DNA from: Flavivirga amylovorans
GTDB taxonomy: Bacteria > Bacteroidota > Bacteroidia > Flavobacteriales > Flavobacteriaceae
Direction: 5' to 3'
Length of the DNA stretch: 64,000 nt
Assembly: GCF_030540875.1 (NCBI RefSeq)
Contig: NZ_JAUOEM010000001.1
Location: 1,178,001 to 1,242,000 of the forward strand
Shown here piece by piece: positions 48,225 through 56,683 of this stretch (within the stretch, counting starts at the first letter, position 1; every line of letters begins with the position of its first letter). The notes below the pieces were generated by a model. That model saw only the letters and a program-made list of their open reading frames with translations, had not been told where the DNA came from and ran no database searches. The position numbers and the translations under genes were made by a program.

Positions 48225-49853
48225 ATGACAGCAGGATTCGAAATGTGGGACTATATAGTCTTTGTTGCTTACGCCATTTTAATTTTAGGAGTAGGGTTGT
48301 GGGTATCTAGAGATAAAGACGGCCATCAAAAAAATGCCGAAGATTATTTTTTAGCAAGTAAATCTTTACCGTGGTGGGCCATAGGGACCTCATTGATTGC
48401 TGCTAATATTTCAGCAGAACAGTTTATAGGAATGTCAGGCTCTGGGTTCGCTTTAGGGTTGGCAATTGCTTCTTATGAATGGATGGCAGCTTTAACTTTA
48501 ATTATTGTTGGTAAATATTTCTTACCGATTTTTATTGAAAAAGGGCTTTATACAATTCCTGAATTTGTTGAAAAACGTTTTTCAACAAATTTAAAAACGA
48601 TATTGGCAGTATTTTGGTTAGCACTTTACATTTTTGTAAATCTAGCTTCAGTTCTATATTTAGGAGGACTGGCTATTGAAACTATTATGGGAATAGATAT
48701 GATGTATGCCATTATAGGTTTAGCTTTATTTGCTGCAGCCTATTCTTTATATGGTGGATTATCTGCTGTTGCTTGGACGGATGTTATACAAGTTGTCTTT
48801 TTGGTATTAGGTGGTTTGGTTACTACTTACTTGGCATTGAATACAGTGTCAGGTGGAGAAGGTGTTTTAGAAGGTTTTGCTAAAGTTGTAGATGCTGCTC
48901 CTGAAAAATTCCATATGATACTTGAAGAAACAAATGATAACTACGTAAACCTCCCTGGTATCTGGGTGCTAGTAGGTGGTTTATGGGTTGCCAATTTATA
49001 CTACTGGGGTTTTAATCAATACATTATACAAAGAACTTTAGCTGCTAAATCTTTAAAAGAATCTCAAAAAGGGATTTTATTAGCTGCATTCTTAAAACTT
49101 GTCATTCCATTAATAGTTGTTATTCCTGGTATTGCAGCTTATGTTATGGTAAATGATCCTTCGATTATGGCTAATCTGGGTGAAGCAGGAATGTTAAATG
49201 TACCAACAACAGATCAAGCCGATAAAGCCTACCCTTGGTTATTACAGTTTTTACCAACTGGGCTTAAAGGTATTGCTTTTGCTGCTTTAGCTGCTGCTAT
49301 TGTTTCTTCTTTAGCGTCCATGCTAAATTCAACATCGACCATATTTACGATGGATATATACAAGCAATATATTAATAAGAACGCTGATGATAAAACAACT
49401 GTAAATGTTGGACGTATTTCTGCTGCTGCTGCTTTAATTATTGCTGTAATAGTAGCGCCACTTTTAGGGGGGATCGATCAAGCATTTCAGTTTATTCAAG
49501 AATATACGGGTATTGTGAGTCCAGGTATATTAGCCGTATTTATTTTAGGGTTGTTCTGGAAGAAAACGACGAACAATGCTGCCATTTGGGGAGCTGTTTT
49601 ATCTATTCCGATTGCACTAGCTCTTAAATTCTTGCCTATCGCAGCATTAGAGCCATGGATGCATCAAATGGGTATAGCAACATTATTATCTATGTTAATT
49701 GTAGTCATATTAAGTAATATGCAAAACAAAGGAGCAGATGATCCTAAAGGAATTCCGCTTACTAAAGAATTATTTAAAACAACACCATTATTTAATATTG
49801 GTTCGTTTGCAATTATGATTATTCTAACAGTTTTATATAGCTTGTTTTGGTAA
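48225..49853 (+). CDS. sodium/sugar symporter (SSS family)
   Basis: A 542-residue SSS transporter with about fourteen membrane helices, similar to vSGLT. Features are GSGFALGLAIASYEWMAALTLI-type helix 2 with the SGSGF motif, NLYYWGFNQYIIQRTLAAKS in the core, and IAFAALAAAIVSSLASMLNSTSTIFTMDIYK, the Na+-site region of SGLT proteins (split by helix breaks). Substrate is probably galactose or glucose. It is divergent from the gal regulator and ends with a terminator at 49875. Confidence 0.93.
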   Translation: MTAGFEMWDYIVFVAYAILILGVGLWVSRDKDGHQKNAEDYFLASKSLPWWAIGTSLIAANISAEQFIGMSGSGFALGLAIASYEWMAALTLIIVGKYFLPIFIEKGLYTIPEFVEKRFSTNLKTILAVFWLALYIFVNLASVLYLGGLAIETIMGIDMMYAIIGLALFAAAYSLYGGLSAVAWTDVIQVVFLVLGGLVTTYLALNTVSGGEGVLEGFAKVVDAAPEKFHMILEETNDNYVNLPGIWVLVGGLWVANLYYWGFNQYIIQRTLAAKSLKESQKGILLAAFLKLVIPLIVVIPGIAAYVMVNDPSIMANLGEAGMLNVPTTDQADKAYPWLLQFLPTGLKGIAFAALAAAIVSSLASMLNSTSTIFTMDIYKQYINKNADDKTTVNVGRISAAAALIIAVIVAPLLGGIDQAFQFIQEYTGIVSPGILAVFILGLFWKKTTNNAAIWGAVLSIPIALALKFLPIAALEPWMHQMGIATLLSMLIVVILSNMQNKGADDPKGIPLTKELFKTTPLFNIGSFAIMIILTVLYSLFW

Positions 49854-49874
49854 TCAAATAAAAATCATATCTAC

Positions 49875-49904
49875 AAAAAGCACCATTTTAATGGTGCTTT
49901 TTTA
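49875..49904 (+). terminator. terminator after the SSS symporter
   Basis: AAAGCACCATT (49877-49887) pairs with AATGGTGCTTT (49890-49900), extended by A and T runs on both sides. It follows the symporter stop by 22 bases. Confidence 0.85.
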
Positions 49905-50005
49905 TTGTGTTTTAGTTTAGAAATAGTAATTATAGATGAATGATTGAAGTTAGATATAAGATTTTTTAAGTATTATGAATTATTGGTAAAATTTATGAAC
50001 ATTTC

Positions 50006-50036
50006 TTTTGTTAGATATGTAGTTAATTTTATATTT
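50006..50036 (+). promoter_or_regulatory. promoter of the tRNA-Arg gene
   Basis: TTTG (50006-50009), a 19-base spacer, and TATATTTG (50029-50036, TAnnTTTG) form an excellent Bacteroidota promoter. Transcription should start near 50043, leaving a leader of about 25 bases before the tRNA. Confidence 0.75.
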
Positions 50037-50067
50037 GCACACCAGAAAACGAAAATGTTTTCTTTGA

Positions 50068-50141
50068 GGGCTCTTAGCTCAGCTGGATAGAGCACCTCCC
50101 TTCTAAGGAGGCGGTCGAAGGTTCGAATCCTTCAGGGCTCA
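50068..50141 (+). tRNA. tRNA-Arg, anticodon TCT
   Basis: The 74-base cloverleaf fits: acceptor arms GGGCTCT and AGGGCTC (seven pairs, two of them G-U), D arm GCTC/GAGC, anticodon arm CCTCC-CTTCTAA-GGAGG with anticodon TCT, and T arm GAAGG-TTCGAAT-CCTTC. CCA is not encoded. A good promoter lies upstream. The reading frame of the neighbouring recombinase gene ends inside this gene on the opposite strand, so the tRNA is the insertion site of an element. Confidence 0.92.
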
Positions 50142-51648
50142 CTGAGCGGGACAAATTCTTAATATAGGGTTTGTCCTGTTTCTTTTTTGTCTCAAAAGCC
50201 CTGTTAATACTAGAGATTTTTAAGAGTAGTGGGTTAATATTAGCGGTTTGAACTTTGTTATTTTGAAAACCAAATTTATTTGGAAATATCAAACCGGTAA
50301 GCAATCTTTTATTATCAATATCTGCGTCAATATATTGTTTATCAATATTTTGCAAGTTTAATAGTCCTTTTTTATAAGTTTCAAAAATCTCTTTTTGTTC
50401 ATTCTGAGCAAATTCTAAATCATTAAGCTCATCAAGAATATCCTGATATCTTTTCTTTGCTTGTGAGTACTCAATTTTATCCAACCCACCGTCAATAAAA
50501 AGATCCTGAACCTTGATAAGCTTATCATTAAAGAGCTTCACTTTTTTATAATGCTTCGGACCTAGTTTAGAAGTTAAGAGCAGTTTAGATAATTGCTCTT
50601 TAATAATGAACTGTAAGAGTTCAAGAACAGGTTGTTTTAAAGTAATGCTTTCTAAAAAGGAAATAAAGTTTGTTTCGGCCTCTTCAATGCGAAACCTCCC
50701 TTTACAAGGACTGATGCAATGGTAGTAAGAGTAATATTCAGAGCGCCCTTTACAAGTACTTGCAGTAAGCGTTCTGTTGCATTCAGGGCAAAGTAGAAAC
50801 CCTTTTAAAGGAAATTTAGCATTTACTCGGCTATGGGTAACATGGTGTTTTTTCTTTTTTGCATTCATTACATTCTGAACAGTATTAAATAACTTTTTGG
50901 AAATGATGGGCTCATGTATGCCATCAACTATAACCTCTGGTTCGTCTTTATAGGCCTTAATAAAGACACCGCCATAATAAATAGGATTCCTAAGAAGAAT
51001 AGAAAATACTGTTTTAGAGCTTTTAAGTCCTTTATCCTTTAATCTTTTAAGCACTTCTTTTTGCGTGTAAATACCTTTAGCAATGAGTTCAAAAGCCTCT
51101 TGAATTAAAGGAGCGTCTTTTGAAGGAATCAGAATTGGTTTTTTAGTATCATCCCTACCCACGTAATAACCTTTAGGAGGTGAACCCACATACCTGCCTT
51201 CTTTAAAAGCACGACGCATACCTGCAATGACATTTTGAGAACGACGCTGATTTTCAACCTCAGGAATAGCTAAGTAGACAGCCATCATAAGTAATTGTTC
51301 TGGTATGGTCATATCCAGAGGTTGGGTAATGGCATTTATTTTAATACTCAAAGTATTAAAAATTCCAATCATTTGATACGATTCGGCTGTATTTCTTGAA
51401 AACCTATCCCATTTAACAAGCAATAGTTCATCGATTTGTTTCTTATTACTTTTACAAAAACCTAAAAGCTTTTTAAATTCTGGTCTTTTAAATGTTTTAG
51501 CAGAGTAATCCTCTCTATAAGTATCAATAACCCTATAATTGTGTTCTTTACAGTAATGAAGTAATTTAGCCTCTTGATCGCGAAGCGAATATCCTTTATC
51601 AGCTTGCTCGTCTGTAGATACCCTGACATATAAAATAACATTTTTCAT
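50074..51648 (-). CDS. large serine recombinase (integrase) of the element
   Basis: A 524-residue serine recombinase. The N-terminal catalytic domain starts VRVSTDEQADKGYS with the nucleophile Ser11. After it come the recombinase domain (about 150-260), a zinc ribbon (CPECNRTLTAS...CISPCKG, about residues 297-328) and a coiled coil. The last residues (SPEGFEPSTASLEGRCSIQLS, split) are the antisense reading of the tRNA-Arg gene, so the frame has been extended by insertion there. The natural C-terminus may have ended before or within the att site. It would excise or integrate the element. Confidence 0.9.
   Translation of the reverse strand: MKNVILYVRVSTDEQADKGYSLRDQEAKLLHYCKEHNYRVIDTYREDYSAKTFKRPEFKKLLGFCKSNKKQIDELLLVKWDRFSRNTAESYQMIGIFNTLSIKINAITQPLDMTIPEQLLMMAVYLAIPEVENQRRSQNVIAGMRRAFKEGRYVGSPPKGYYVGRDDTKKPILIPSKDAPLIQEAFELIAKGIYTQKEVLKRLKDKGLKSSKTVFSILLRNPIYYGGVFIKAYKDEPEVIVDGIHEPIISKKLFNTVQNVMNAKKKKHHVTHSRVNAKFPLKGFLLCPECNRTLTASTCKGRSEYYSYYHCISPCKGRFRIEEAETNFISFLESITLKQPVLELLQFIIKEQLSKLLLTSKLGPKHYKKVKLFNDKLIKVQDLFIDGGLDKIEYSQAKKRYQDILDELNDLEFAQNEQKEIFETYKKGLLNLQNIDKQYIDADIDNKRLLTGLIFPNKFGFQNNKVQTANINPLLLKISSINRAFETKKKQDKPYIKNLSRSVSPEGFEPSTASLEGRCSIQLS
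50149..50176 (+). terminator. possible tRNA-Arg terminator inside the recombinase gene
   Basis: GGACAAA (50149-50155) can pair with TTTGTCC (50170-50176), followed by a T-rich stretch at 50177-50189. It lies eight bases after the tRNA and would stop tRNA transcription. It is located within the antiparallel recombinase gene, so it was probably brought by the element. Confidence 0.55.
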
Positions 51649-51659
51649 TGCTTAACAGT

Positions 51660-51806
51660 TTAATGGGTTAAATTGTGACATACCACATTCGATATGTCCT
51701 CTAGTAGTCTTATAATTTCTTTTATTTCATTGTCTGTATACGGATGTTCATTTTGATGATTTAAAATATGCTTGGCTGTATTCCAAAGCTCCGATTTCTG
51801 GTCCAT
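51660..51806 (-). CDS. small ORF, possible C-terminal part of a frameshifted gene
   Basis: A 48-residue frame starting MDQKSELWNTAKHIL and ending VVCHNLTH, directly upstream of the recombinase gene (its stop is 12 bases from the recombinase ATG). It overlaps another short frame (51748-51870) in a different reading frame. Amino-acid composition is normal for a helical soluble protein. It could be a small gene of its own, or the second half of one gene broken near CTCCCAAAG. Not recognised. Confidence 0.4.
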   Translation of the reverse strand: MDQKSELWNTAKHILNHQNEHPYTDNEIKEIIRLLEDISNVVCHNLTH

Positions 51807-51870
51807 CTCTTTGGGAGATTAAATCAGGCTGTTTTTTCAGGAACTGAATATGTTCTACAAAATATTTCAT
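51748..51870 (-). pseudogene. small ORF, possible N-terminal part of a frameshifted gene
   Basis: A 40-residue frame starting MKYFVEHIQFLKKQPDLISQ immediately after the MerR-like gene stop (51872). The beginning looks protein-like, but after about residue 21 the composition becomes arbitrary, and a one-base shift near CTCCCAAAG would join it to the frame of 51660-51806. This looks like a single broken gene or, less likely, a programmed +1 frameshift. Confidence 0.35.
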
Positions 51871-51871
51871 A

Positions 51872-52795
51872 TTATTTTATTAAAGTTAATTTATAGTTTC
51901 CTTGAGAACGAATATCAATTAAAAGTTTTGAACCTTTAGCTATTTTATTTTCTAAGATGTATTTGGCTAATTGCTCTATACTTTTATGTTGTTCTGTAAC
52001 TATTATAGGTTTTATATGATTACCCTCAAAAGCTATTTCAACTATTTTAGGTCGTTTAAAGACGACAATATCTCTGATCTGCTTTTCGATATTTGCTAGA
52101 TAGGGTAAGTCTTTTTTAGGATTACCAAAATCTATAGCAAGGACTTTAGATATAATCGGTACAATAGGTAAGCTGATCATAGGGTGTTGCAGGTAAATAC
52201 TCCCTAAACTTAATATTAAATCATTGGGAGCTATTAAAAACTCATGATTATTTGTTTCTCTAACATACAATATAGAATGTGGAAGCCTTTCTCTTAAAAG
52301 AGCTGACTTGATCATATCAGTGAAAGGGTTGATTATGGTTCTAAAATAGTGTTCCATTAGAAGCTCATCTTTTAAGTTGATTTTTAAGAGTTTAATTTGC
52401 TCCTCAGATAATCTGTATTTGTTATTTTTAATATGATCTTTAAATACGCTATCTGCATATTTATCTTCTCTAGGTTTTTGCCAAATGGATCTTGCTAGTT
52501 CAGCTAAGTTTTCAATAGATACTCCAAAGGATAGTAATTCTTTTACGATACATACCCAAACAGCTTGTGATAGGTTCAACCGAATCCATTTGGTTTTAGT
52601 TGATTCTTTTTTACTCTTTACAGATTCATTTTCTTTTGAAAGATTACTTGTAGATTGTTGCTTCTCAACAAATGGGATGACAGCTTTATCTACCCAATAA
52701 TTAATCTGTCTGGAAGTTACATCTAGTTGCGCAGGGCTAATATCTCTTTGGTCATATATGATATGTCCTAACTCTATGATTTCTGATTTTGTCAT
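51872..52795 (-). CDS. MerR-like DNA-binding protein of the element
   Basis: A 307-residue protein. The N-terminal part has a MerR-type HTH pattern (QLDVTSRQINYWVDKAVIPFVE, split), followed by a charged linker (about 50-70) and an alpha/beta region of unknown type (about 75-307). There is no recognisable effector domain; the C-terminal ISKVLAIDFG and KGSKLLIDIRSQGNY are not a known motif. Divergent to a small RHH-like gene, with a large inverted repeat between, it may regulate the element. Similar genes accompany serine recombinases of Bacteroidota. Confidence 0.6.
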   Translation of the reverse strand: MTKSEIIELGHIIYDQRDISPAQLDVTSRQINYWVDKAVIPFVEKQQSTSNLSKENESVKSKKESTKTKWIRLNLSQAVWVCIVKELLSFGVSIENLAELARSIWQKPREDKYADSVFKDHIKNNKYRLSEEQIKLLKINLKDELLMEHYFRTIINPFTDMIKSALLRERLPHSILYVRETNNHEFLIAPNDLILSLGSIYLQHPMISLPIVPIISKVLAIDFGNPKKDLPYLANIEKQIRDIVVFKRPKIVEIAFEGNHIKPIIVTEQHKSIEQLAKYILENKIAKGSKLLIDIRSQGNYKLTLIK

Positions 52796-52912
52796 CTATC
52801 TGGTTGAATTATTTGATCTAAGGTACTATAAAATTTTTATATATGAAATAAAGTATTATATTTATATTAAATATGCTACACATATACATATTTTAAAATT
52901 AATTAATAATCA

Positions 52913-52953
52913 AGTATACTTTAGGCTTTCCTAGGGTAAACCTAAAGTATACT
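52913..52953. promoter_or_regulatory. 13-base inverted repeat between divergent genes
   Basis: AGTATACTTTAGG (52913-52925) and CCTAAAGTATACT (52941-52953) are perfect inverted arms with a 15-base spacer that is itself nearly palindromic around CCTAGG. It ends 12 bases before the ATG of the small gene at 52966. It may be an operator for the MerR-like or RHH-like protein, or a hairpin in the small gene's leader. Confidence 0.6.
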
Positions 52954-52965
52954 AAATCAAATATT

Positions 52966-53256
52966 ATGAAAGATATAAATTCACGTATAATGACAGTTTC
53001 TGTTAAAGTAACAGCATATGAAAAAATGAGATATAATAAAATTGCTAAATATAATAATATTTCATTCTCAGAATGGGCAGCAAGCATATTAAGTATGTAT
53101 CAAAATGCTTATGGGGAATTAAAAATAAACTCATATCGAGAGGATGAACTTCTAAATGAAATTGATAAACTTAATAAAGAAGTTAACTTTATAAAATCAC
53201 TTAACAAGTTTTTAAAAACTCAACTTGATTCGCAAAAAGCAGGACTGAGATTTTAA
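52966..53256 (+). CDS. small ribbon-helix-helix-like protein with coiled coil
   Basis: A 96-residue protein. MTVSVKVTAYEKMRYNKIAKYNNISFSEWAASIL (split) resembles a ribbon-helix-helix DNA-binding motif: a short strand, then two helices. The C-terminal half (about 60-96) is a charged coiled coil (DELLNEIDKLNKEVNFI). This layout fits a relaxosome or copy-control accessory protein such as MobC, but no relaxase is visible. It is the only plus-strand gene of the element, and a 13-base inverted repeat precedes it. Confidence 0.6.
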   Translation: MKDINSRIMTVSVKVTAYEKMRYNKIAKYNNISFSEWAASILSMYQNAYGELKINSYREDELLNEIDKLNKEVNFIKSLNKFLKTQLDSQKAGLRF

Positions 53257-53343
53257 TCCATTGTCTATGTGTTTTACTCTAGAATATTATTGTAAACAAT
53301 AATCTTTATTTTTAAATACAATTTTATCTTTCAAAAAAATATA

Positions 53344-53883
53344 TTAATAGTCCTTCCCTTTTAATACTTTCTTTCTCGCTTTTGATTGTTTAGAATTGTA
53401 TTGTTCAATTTTAATATTTAATTTTTCAGATAATTCAAGAGGACCATTTAGTAACTCGAATAATCTTTTTTGGAGCCTGAAATAATAAGACTGTAAGGTA
53501 TTAGAAGTAAAAGACTCCCAGTTTGTTAAAGAGCCATCTTCTTTTTTTGTTCGTCTTTCTTGTTTTACTTGAAAGGATACTCGATATGGTGGTTTGTCTC
53601 CTCTTATTTCAATAGTGATATGCTCCTTGTAGGTAGTAGTTTCTTGTATAGCTTCGATGTAGCCTTTTGATTCAGACTCTCTAGAAATAGTATTATACTC
53701 TTCACTAGCGATGATATAGATCGCATTCCAAACTTCTGAATGATCTTTGTCAAAGGAGGCATTGCCTACCACGCTTTTTTCATAGGATTCAATTTCTTTA
53801 ATTAAGTCTCTTTTTTTCTGCGCTAAAAGCGAGTTGGTAGTAAATACGACTAGTACGGTTAATGCAATACGTTTTAGATTCAT
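53344..53883 (-). CDS. exported protein of the element, function unknown
   Basis: A 179-residue protein with a signal peptide ending TTNSLLAQ. The ATG at 53883 is preferred over an in-frame GTG at 53904, since it gives a compact signal. The mature part is mixed alpha/beta with ITIEIRGDKPPYRVSFQVKQERR and a basic tail (SKQSKARKKVLKGKDY). It is not recognised. It is preceded by a long structured leader region (53890-54070). Confidence 0.55.
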   Translation of the reverse strand: MNLKRIALTVLVVFTTNSLLAQKKRDLIKEIESYEKSVVGNASFDKDHSEVWNAIYIIASEEYNTISRESESKGYIEAIQETTTYKEHITIEIRGDKPPYRVSFQVKQERRTKKEDGSLTNWESFTSNTLQSYYFRLQKRLFELLNGPLELSEKLNIKIEQYNSKQSKARKKVLKGKDY

Positions 53884-53939
53884 TTTGTTGAGTTTTAAAC
53901 TCACTCAACCCCAAAGTGAAGATTATTAAAAATAAATAA

Positions 53940-54066
53940 GCGTGGGGTTTCTAACCTTATCTATTTCGAGGTACCGCCAGATACCCAACCACAAACAAGT
54001 ACTAACCCACGCCATAAACATGAGCATTAGAAACTTGTTATTCTTGTGGTCTTAAAAACTGGCGGT
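53940..54066. ncRNA. strongly structured noncoding segment (RNA leader, attC-like site or oriT)
   Basis: Within 130 bases there are several perfect complementary pairs: ACCGCCAG (53973-53980) with CTGGCGGT (54059-54066); ACCACAA (53988-53994) with TTGTGGT (54044-54050); ACAAG (53995-53999) with CTTGT (54034-54038). These nest into one long hairpin. GCGTGGG (53940-53946) with CCCACGC (54006-54012), and GTTTCTAA (53947-53954) with TTAGAAAC (54027-54034), reach into the loop as alternative or pseudoknot pairs. No open frame covers it. The type of RNA or DNA element is not known. Confidence 0.45.
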
Positions 54067-54455
54067 TTTCGAAACAGAAATAACAGCTAACGCTTAAATC
54101 AATATATTATAATTTATTTTGTCTTATAATTCAATTTTAATAATAGTGTAATATTTAATTAATGACGAAAATAATCAAATTTAGATTAATACTTAGAGTA
54201 TGTGATTTTTATAAGTCAATTTAAAAAGACACATAAAAATCTATTATATAGAATGATTAATTACAACTTACAAATGAATAAGAAACTTTAAATCGAACAT
54301 GTTATAAAATGTACTATAATGTTCTGCGTTATTTGATTTTGCTTTGGTAAAAATGAAGTTTAACCTATGCTTTTTTAGCTTTTCTTTCTAAAATATTCTT
54401 TTTGCCGAAAGGGTAAAAGGAGGTGAGTAAAATGTGTATTGAATGAATATGAAAA

Positions 54456-55076
54456 CTAAAGCACTTCCATATCTCTATCCGACAATCCAGTATGCTTTTT
54501 TATATCTTTTTCAGGCATTCCACTTTTTTTCAAAGATTTAGCAATTTCAATATCACGCATTTTAGCAGTTTCTTCAAGCTTTATTTCTAGATTCCAAGTC
54601 TTAAGATTCTCTTTTTCCTTTTCTTCAATTTCAAGAGCTCTTGATTTTTGTAACTTATTTATAATACCGTTGTCGACAAAACTAGTATATTTTTCTTCTG
54701 AAATAATTAAATGTTCAATCACTTCTATATTAATAATTTTACCAACTTTTAACATTTTATCAGTGAAATTTTCATCTGCTTTTGAAGCCTCGACATTACC
54801 ACTTGGATGGTTGTGGCACAGAATCATTTTTACTGCTAATTTATAAATTCCCATCCTAAATACATCTGGCGGGTTTGCGTTAACTCGATTAACTGCTCCC
54901 AAACCAATTAATTCAATAAATAAAATTTTGTTATTATTATCTAAGCCAACAACCCAAAAATGTTCCTGATTGCGTCTTATTTTATTTTCACGAAGTAATA
55001 CTTGTTGCATTACTTTGTAAATATCTGATGAGTTTAGTATTTGAACTTTTTGTTCTTTGGTTAATCGTACATTCAT
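54456..55076 (-). CDS. JAB/RadC-domain protein with Rpn-like C-terminal tail
   Basis: A 206-residue protein. The JAB (MPN+) metalloprotease-like core includes the zinc motif CHNHPSGNVEASKAD (about residues 90-104), typical of RadC-family proteins carried on mobile elements of Bacteroidota. A linker rich in K and E leads to a helical tail (IEIAKSLKKSGMPEKDIKKHTGLSDRDM split) of the type found at the end of Rpn/transposase-like proteins. An upstream TTG at 55091 is possible, but ATG at 55076 starts the conserved part. The role is unknown. Confidence 0.75.
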   Translation of the reverse strand: MNVRLTKEQKVQILNSSDIYKVMQQVLLRENKIRRNQEHFWVVGLDNNNKILFIELIGLGAVNRVNANPPDVFRMGIYKLAVKMILCHNHPSGNVEASKADENFTDKMLKVGKIINIEVIEHLIISEEKYTSFVDNGIINKLQKSRALEIEEKEKENLKTWNLEIKLEETAKMRDIEIAKSLKKSGMPEKDIKKHTGLSDRDMEVL

Positions 55077-55351
55077 AAGGTAAATATACAAATTGGTATT
55101 TGTCGGAGGAAACTTATATTAATTTTATAGTGATTTAAATTAAAACAGGACAAAATTTTTCTAAAAAAAGTTAAAGCTAATGAAATCTTATTTATGAATA
55201 TCCTAACTCCTATTTTGCTTAATAGGGGGGAGTAAGTAAACACTTTTTTTATTAAGCAACGATAAAAGAGTAGCGCATAGTCAATGAAGAAGTAAACATG
55301 CTTATATCTCTAAAAAATTCTCCAAAAAGAAATAGTATAAATTCTAAATCT

Positions 55352-55386
55352 AGGAGGCTGTCCAAAATACTTTTGGACAGCCTCCT
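55352..55386. terminator. strong orphan hairpin near the right end of the element
   Basis: AGGAGGCTGTCCAAAA (55352-55367) and TTTTGGACAGCCTCCT (55371-55386) form a perfect 16-base stem with loop TAC and a T-rich tail. No gene ends just upstream on either strand. It might be the terminator that followed the tRNA before insertion, or a relic. The arms resemble those at 36833-36969. The rest of 55077-55577 holds nothing recognisable. Confidence 0.6.
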
Positions 55387-55577
55387 TTTATTAAATTAAA
55401 TGAAGAAATTTTAGTTTTCAAATAAATTGAACCTGTCCTCTTTAGTGGATCCAATAAGACAAAAATCAAACTATTTTTATGAATTTTAAAATAGCTAATT
55501 AAATTATTGGCTACTTTTATCACATAATAAACTTCTACAAACAGGTGTACGTTATTTAGAAGTTCTATAAAAAGAAG

Positions 55578-56231
55578 ATGAAAACGTATCATGTAAATTC
55601 AATACCAACAAAGCAATTAATTATTACAGGGAAAGGCGCATCGCATCTTTGGGATGACGCTAACGTTTTAAATGATTTCAGTTCACCCTGGGAAGACCTG
55701 AAAGATACTAAAACAACATTCAGAGCTTTATGGGATGACGATTATTTGTTTTTTTGTTTTCACGTTTTTGATGATGCCATACATATAGATAATACAGATA
55801 CCGGTTTTAATAGTATTAATGTTTCAGATAGAGTAGAATTTTTTTTTAGAGTAAATGCATCGCTTAATCCATATTATTGTTTAGAAATAGATCCAACACC
55901 ACGAATTATGGATTTTAAAGCGTTACCTAATAAAGATTTTAACTTTGATTGGGATTGGCCAAAACAAGATTTGGTTGTAAACTCTAATATGAATTCAAAA
56001 GGGTTTAGTGTAGAAGGTAAAATAAGTTTAGCATCTTTAAAATCATTGAATTTAATACATGATTTAACGATAGAAACAGGAATTTTTAGAGCAACATATT
56101 ATAAGACTAAAGAGTTGACTTATAAACCTACTTGGATAACCTGGGTTGATCCTAAAACCGATGCGCCAAATTTTCACACCCCGTCCTCATTTGGGACATT
56201 GAAATTAGAAAAGAATTCGTTTTCTATCTAA
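55578..56231 (+). CDS. carbohydrate-binding (CBM9-like) protein
   Basis: A 217-residue protein with the CBM9-like beta sandwich. Landmarks are WDDANVLNDFSSPW, TTFRALWDDDYLFFCFHVFDD, DRVEFFFRV and WPKQDL...EGKISLASL. Family members are often attached to glycan-degrading enzymes, but stand-alone copies occur in Bacteroidota. There is no signal peptide, so it may be intracellular or its start misjudged. It is near the hexosamine genes, which supports a sugar role. Confidence 0.8.
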   Translation: MKTYHVNSIPTKQLIITGKGASHLWDDANVLNDFSSPWEDLKDTKTTFRALWDDDYLFFCFHVFDDAIHIDNTDTGFNSINVSDRVEFFFRVNASLNPYYCLEIDPTPRIMDFKALPNKDFNFDWDWPKQDLVVNSNMNSKGFSVEGKISLASLKSLNLIHDLTIETGIFRATYYKTKELTYKPTWITWVDPKTDAPNFHTPSSFGTLKLEKNSFSI

Positions 56232-56683
56232 GACTGTAAAATAAACCCTGATCCACAAAGTTTTCTATTTCATTGGATTCAATTCAATTCAATTCAATGG
56301 TATTATTAATATCTAGATATGAAGACCTTTTCTTCATATAATTAATATAACCCCCTTTTTTTCAGTAAAAACCATCCTAAGCGCCTAATCATTATTTATT
56401 ACTTTGTTTACTTAGAAATTTATTTTAAATAACATGAGTTCGATTTAATGCAAGCATATTTCTAACGAGAGCCTGACTAATAGTGTTATATGTCGCCTTG
56501 AGCGCAGTCGAAAGGTCATTAAAATCTAGATGTTTAAATAGGTTCCGACTTCGCTCCTTTAGATTTAACTTTTTGAAATTCGGCTTAATGATTTTGTTCT
56601 TATGTCGAACTCACATTAAATAAGTTTCTAATGACTCTAAGGAGCAAAATATTTGAAAGACAATAGTATTAAATAAGAAATAA
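56232..56683. repeat. gap with ATTCA tandem repeat and intergenic repeat patch
   Basis: The gap contains four copies of ATTCA (56277-56296) and, near 56490-56525, TGTCGCCTTGAGCGCAGTCGAAAGG, a common flavobacterial repeat patch. Its GCGCAG-TCGAA core also occurs near 20600 and 36870. No gene or clear promoter for the next operon was found. Confidence 0.55.

Noticed and set aside
50164-55155. TTTGTCCTGTTT near 50170 and AAACAGGACAAA near 55143 as att sites
   Set aside because: They are inverted to one another; att sites of an integrated element must be direct repeats.
50142-55577. CRISPR array or IS element in the inserted region
   Set aside because: No regularly spaced direct repeats and no DDE transposase were seen; the recombinase is of the serine type.
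55350-55592. 80-residue frame near the element end
   Set aside because: It crosses the 16-base hairpin and overlaps the start of the CBM9-like gene on the other strand.
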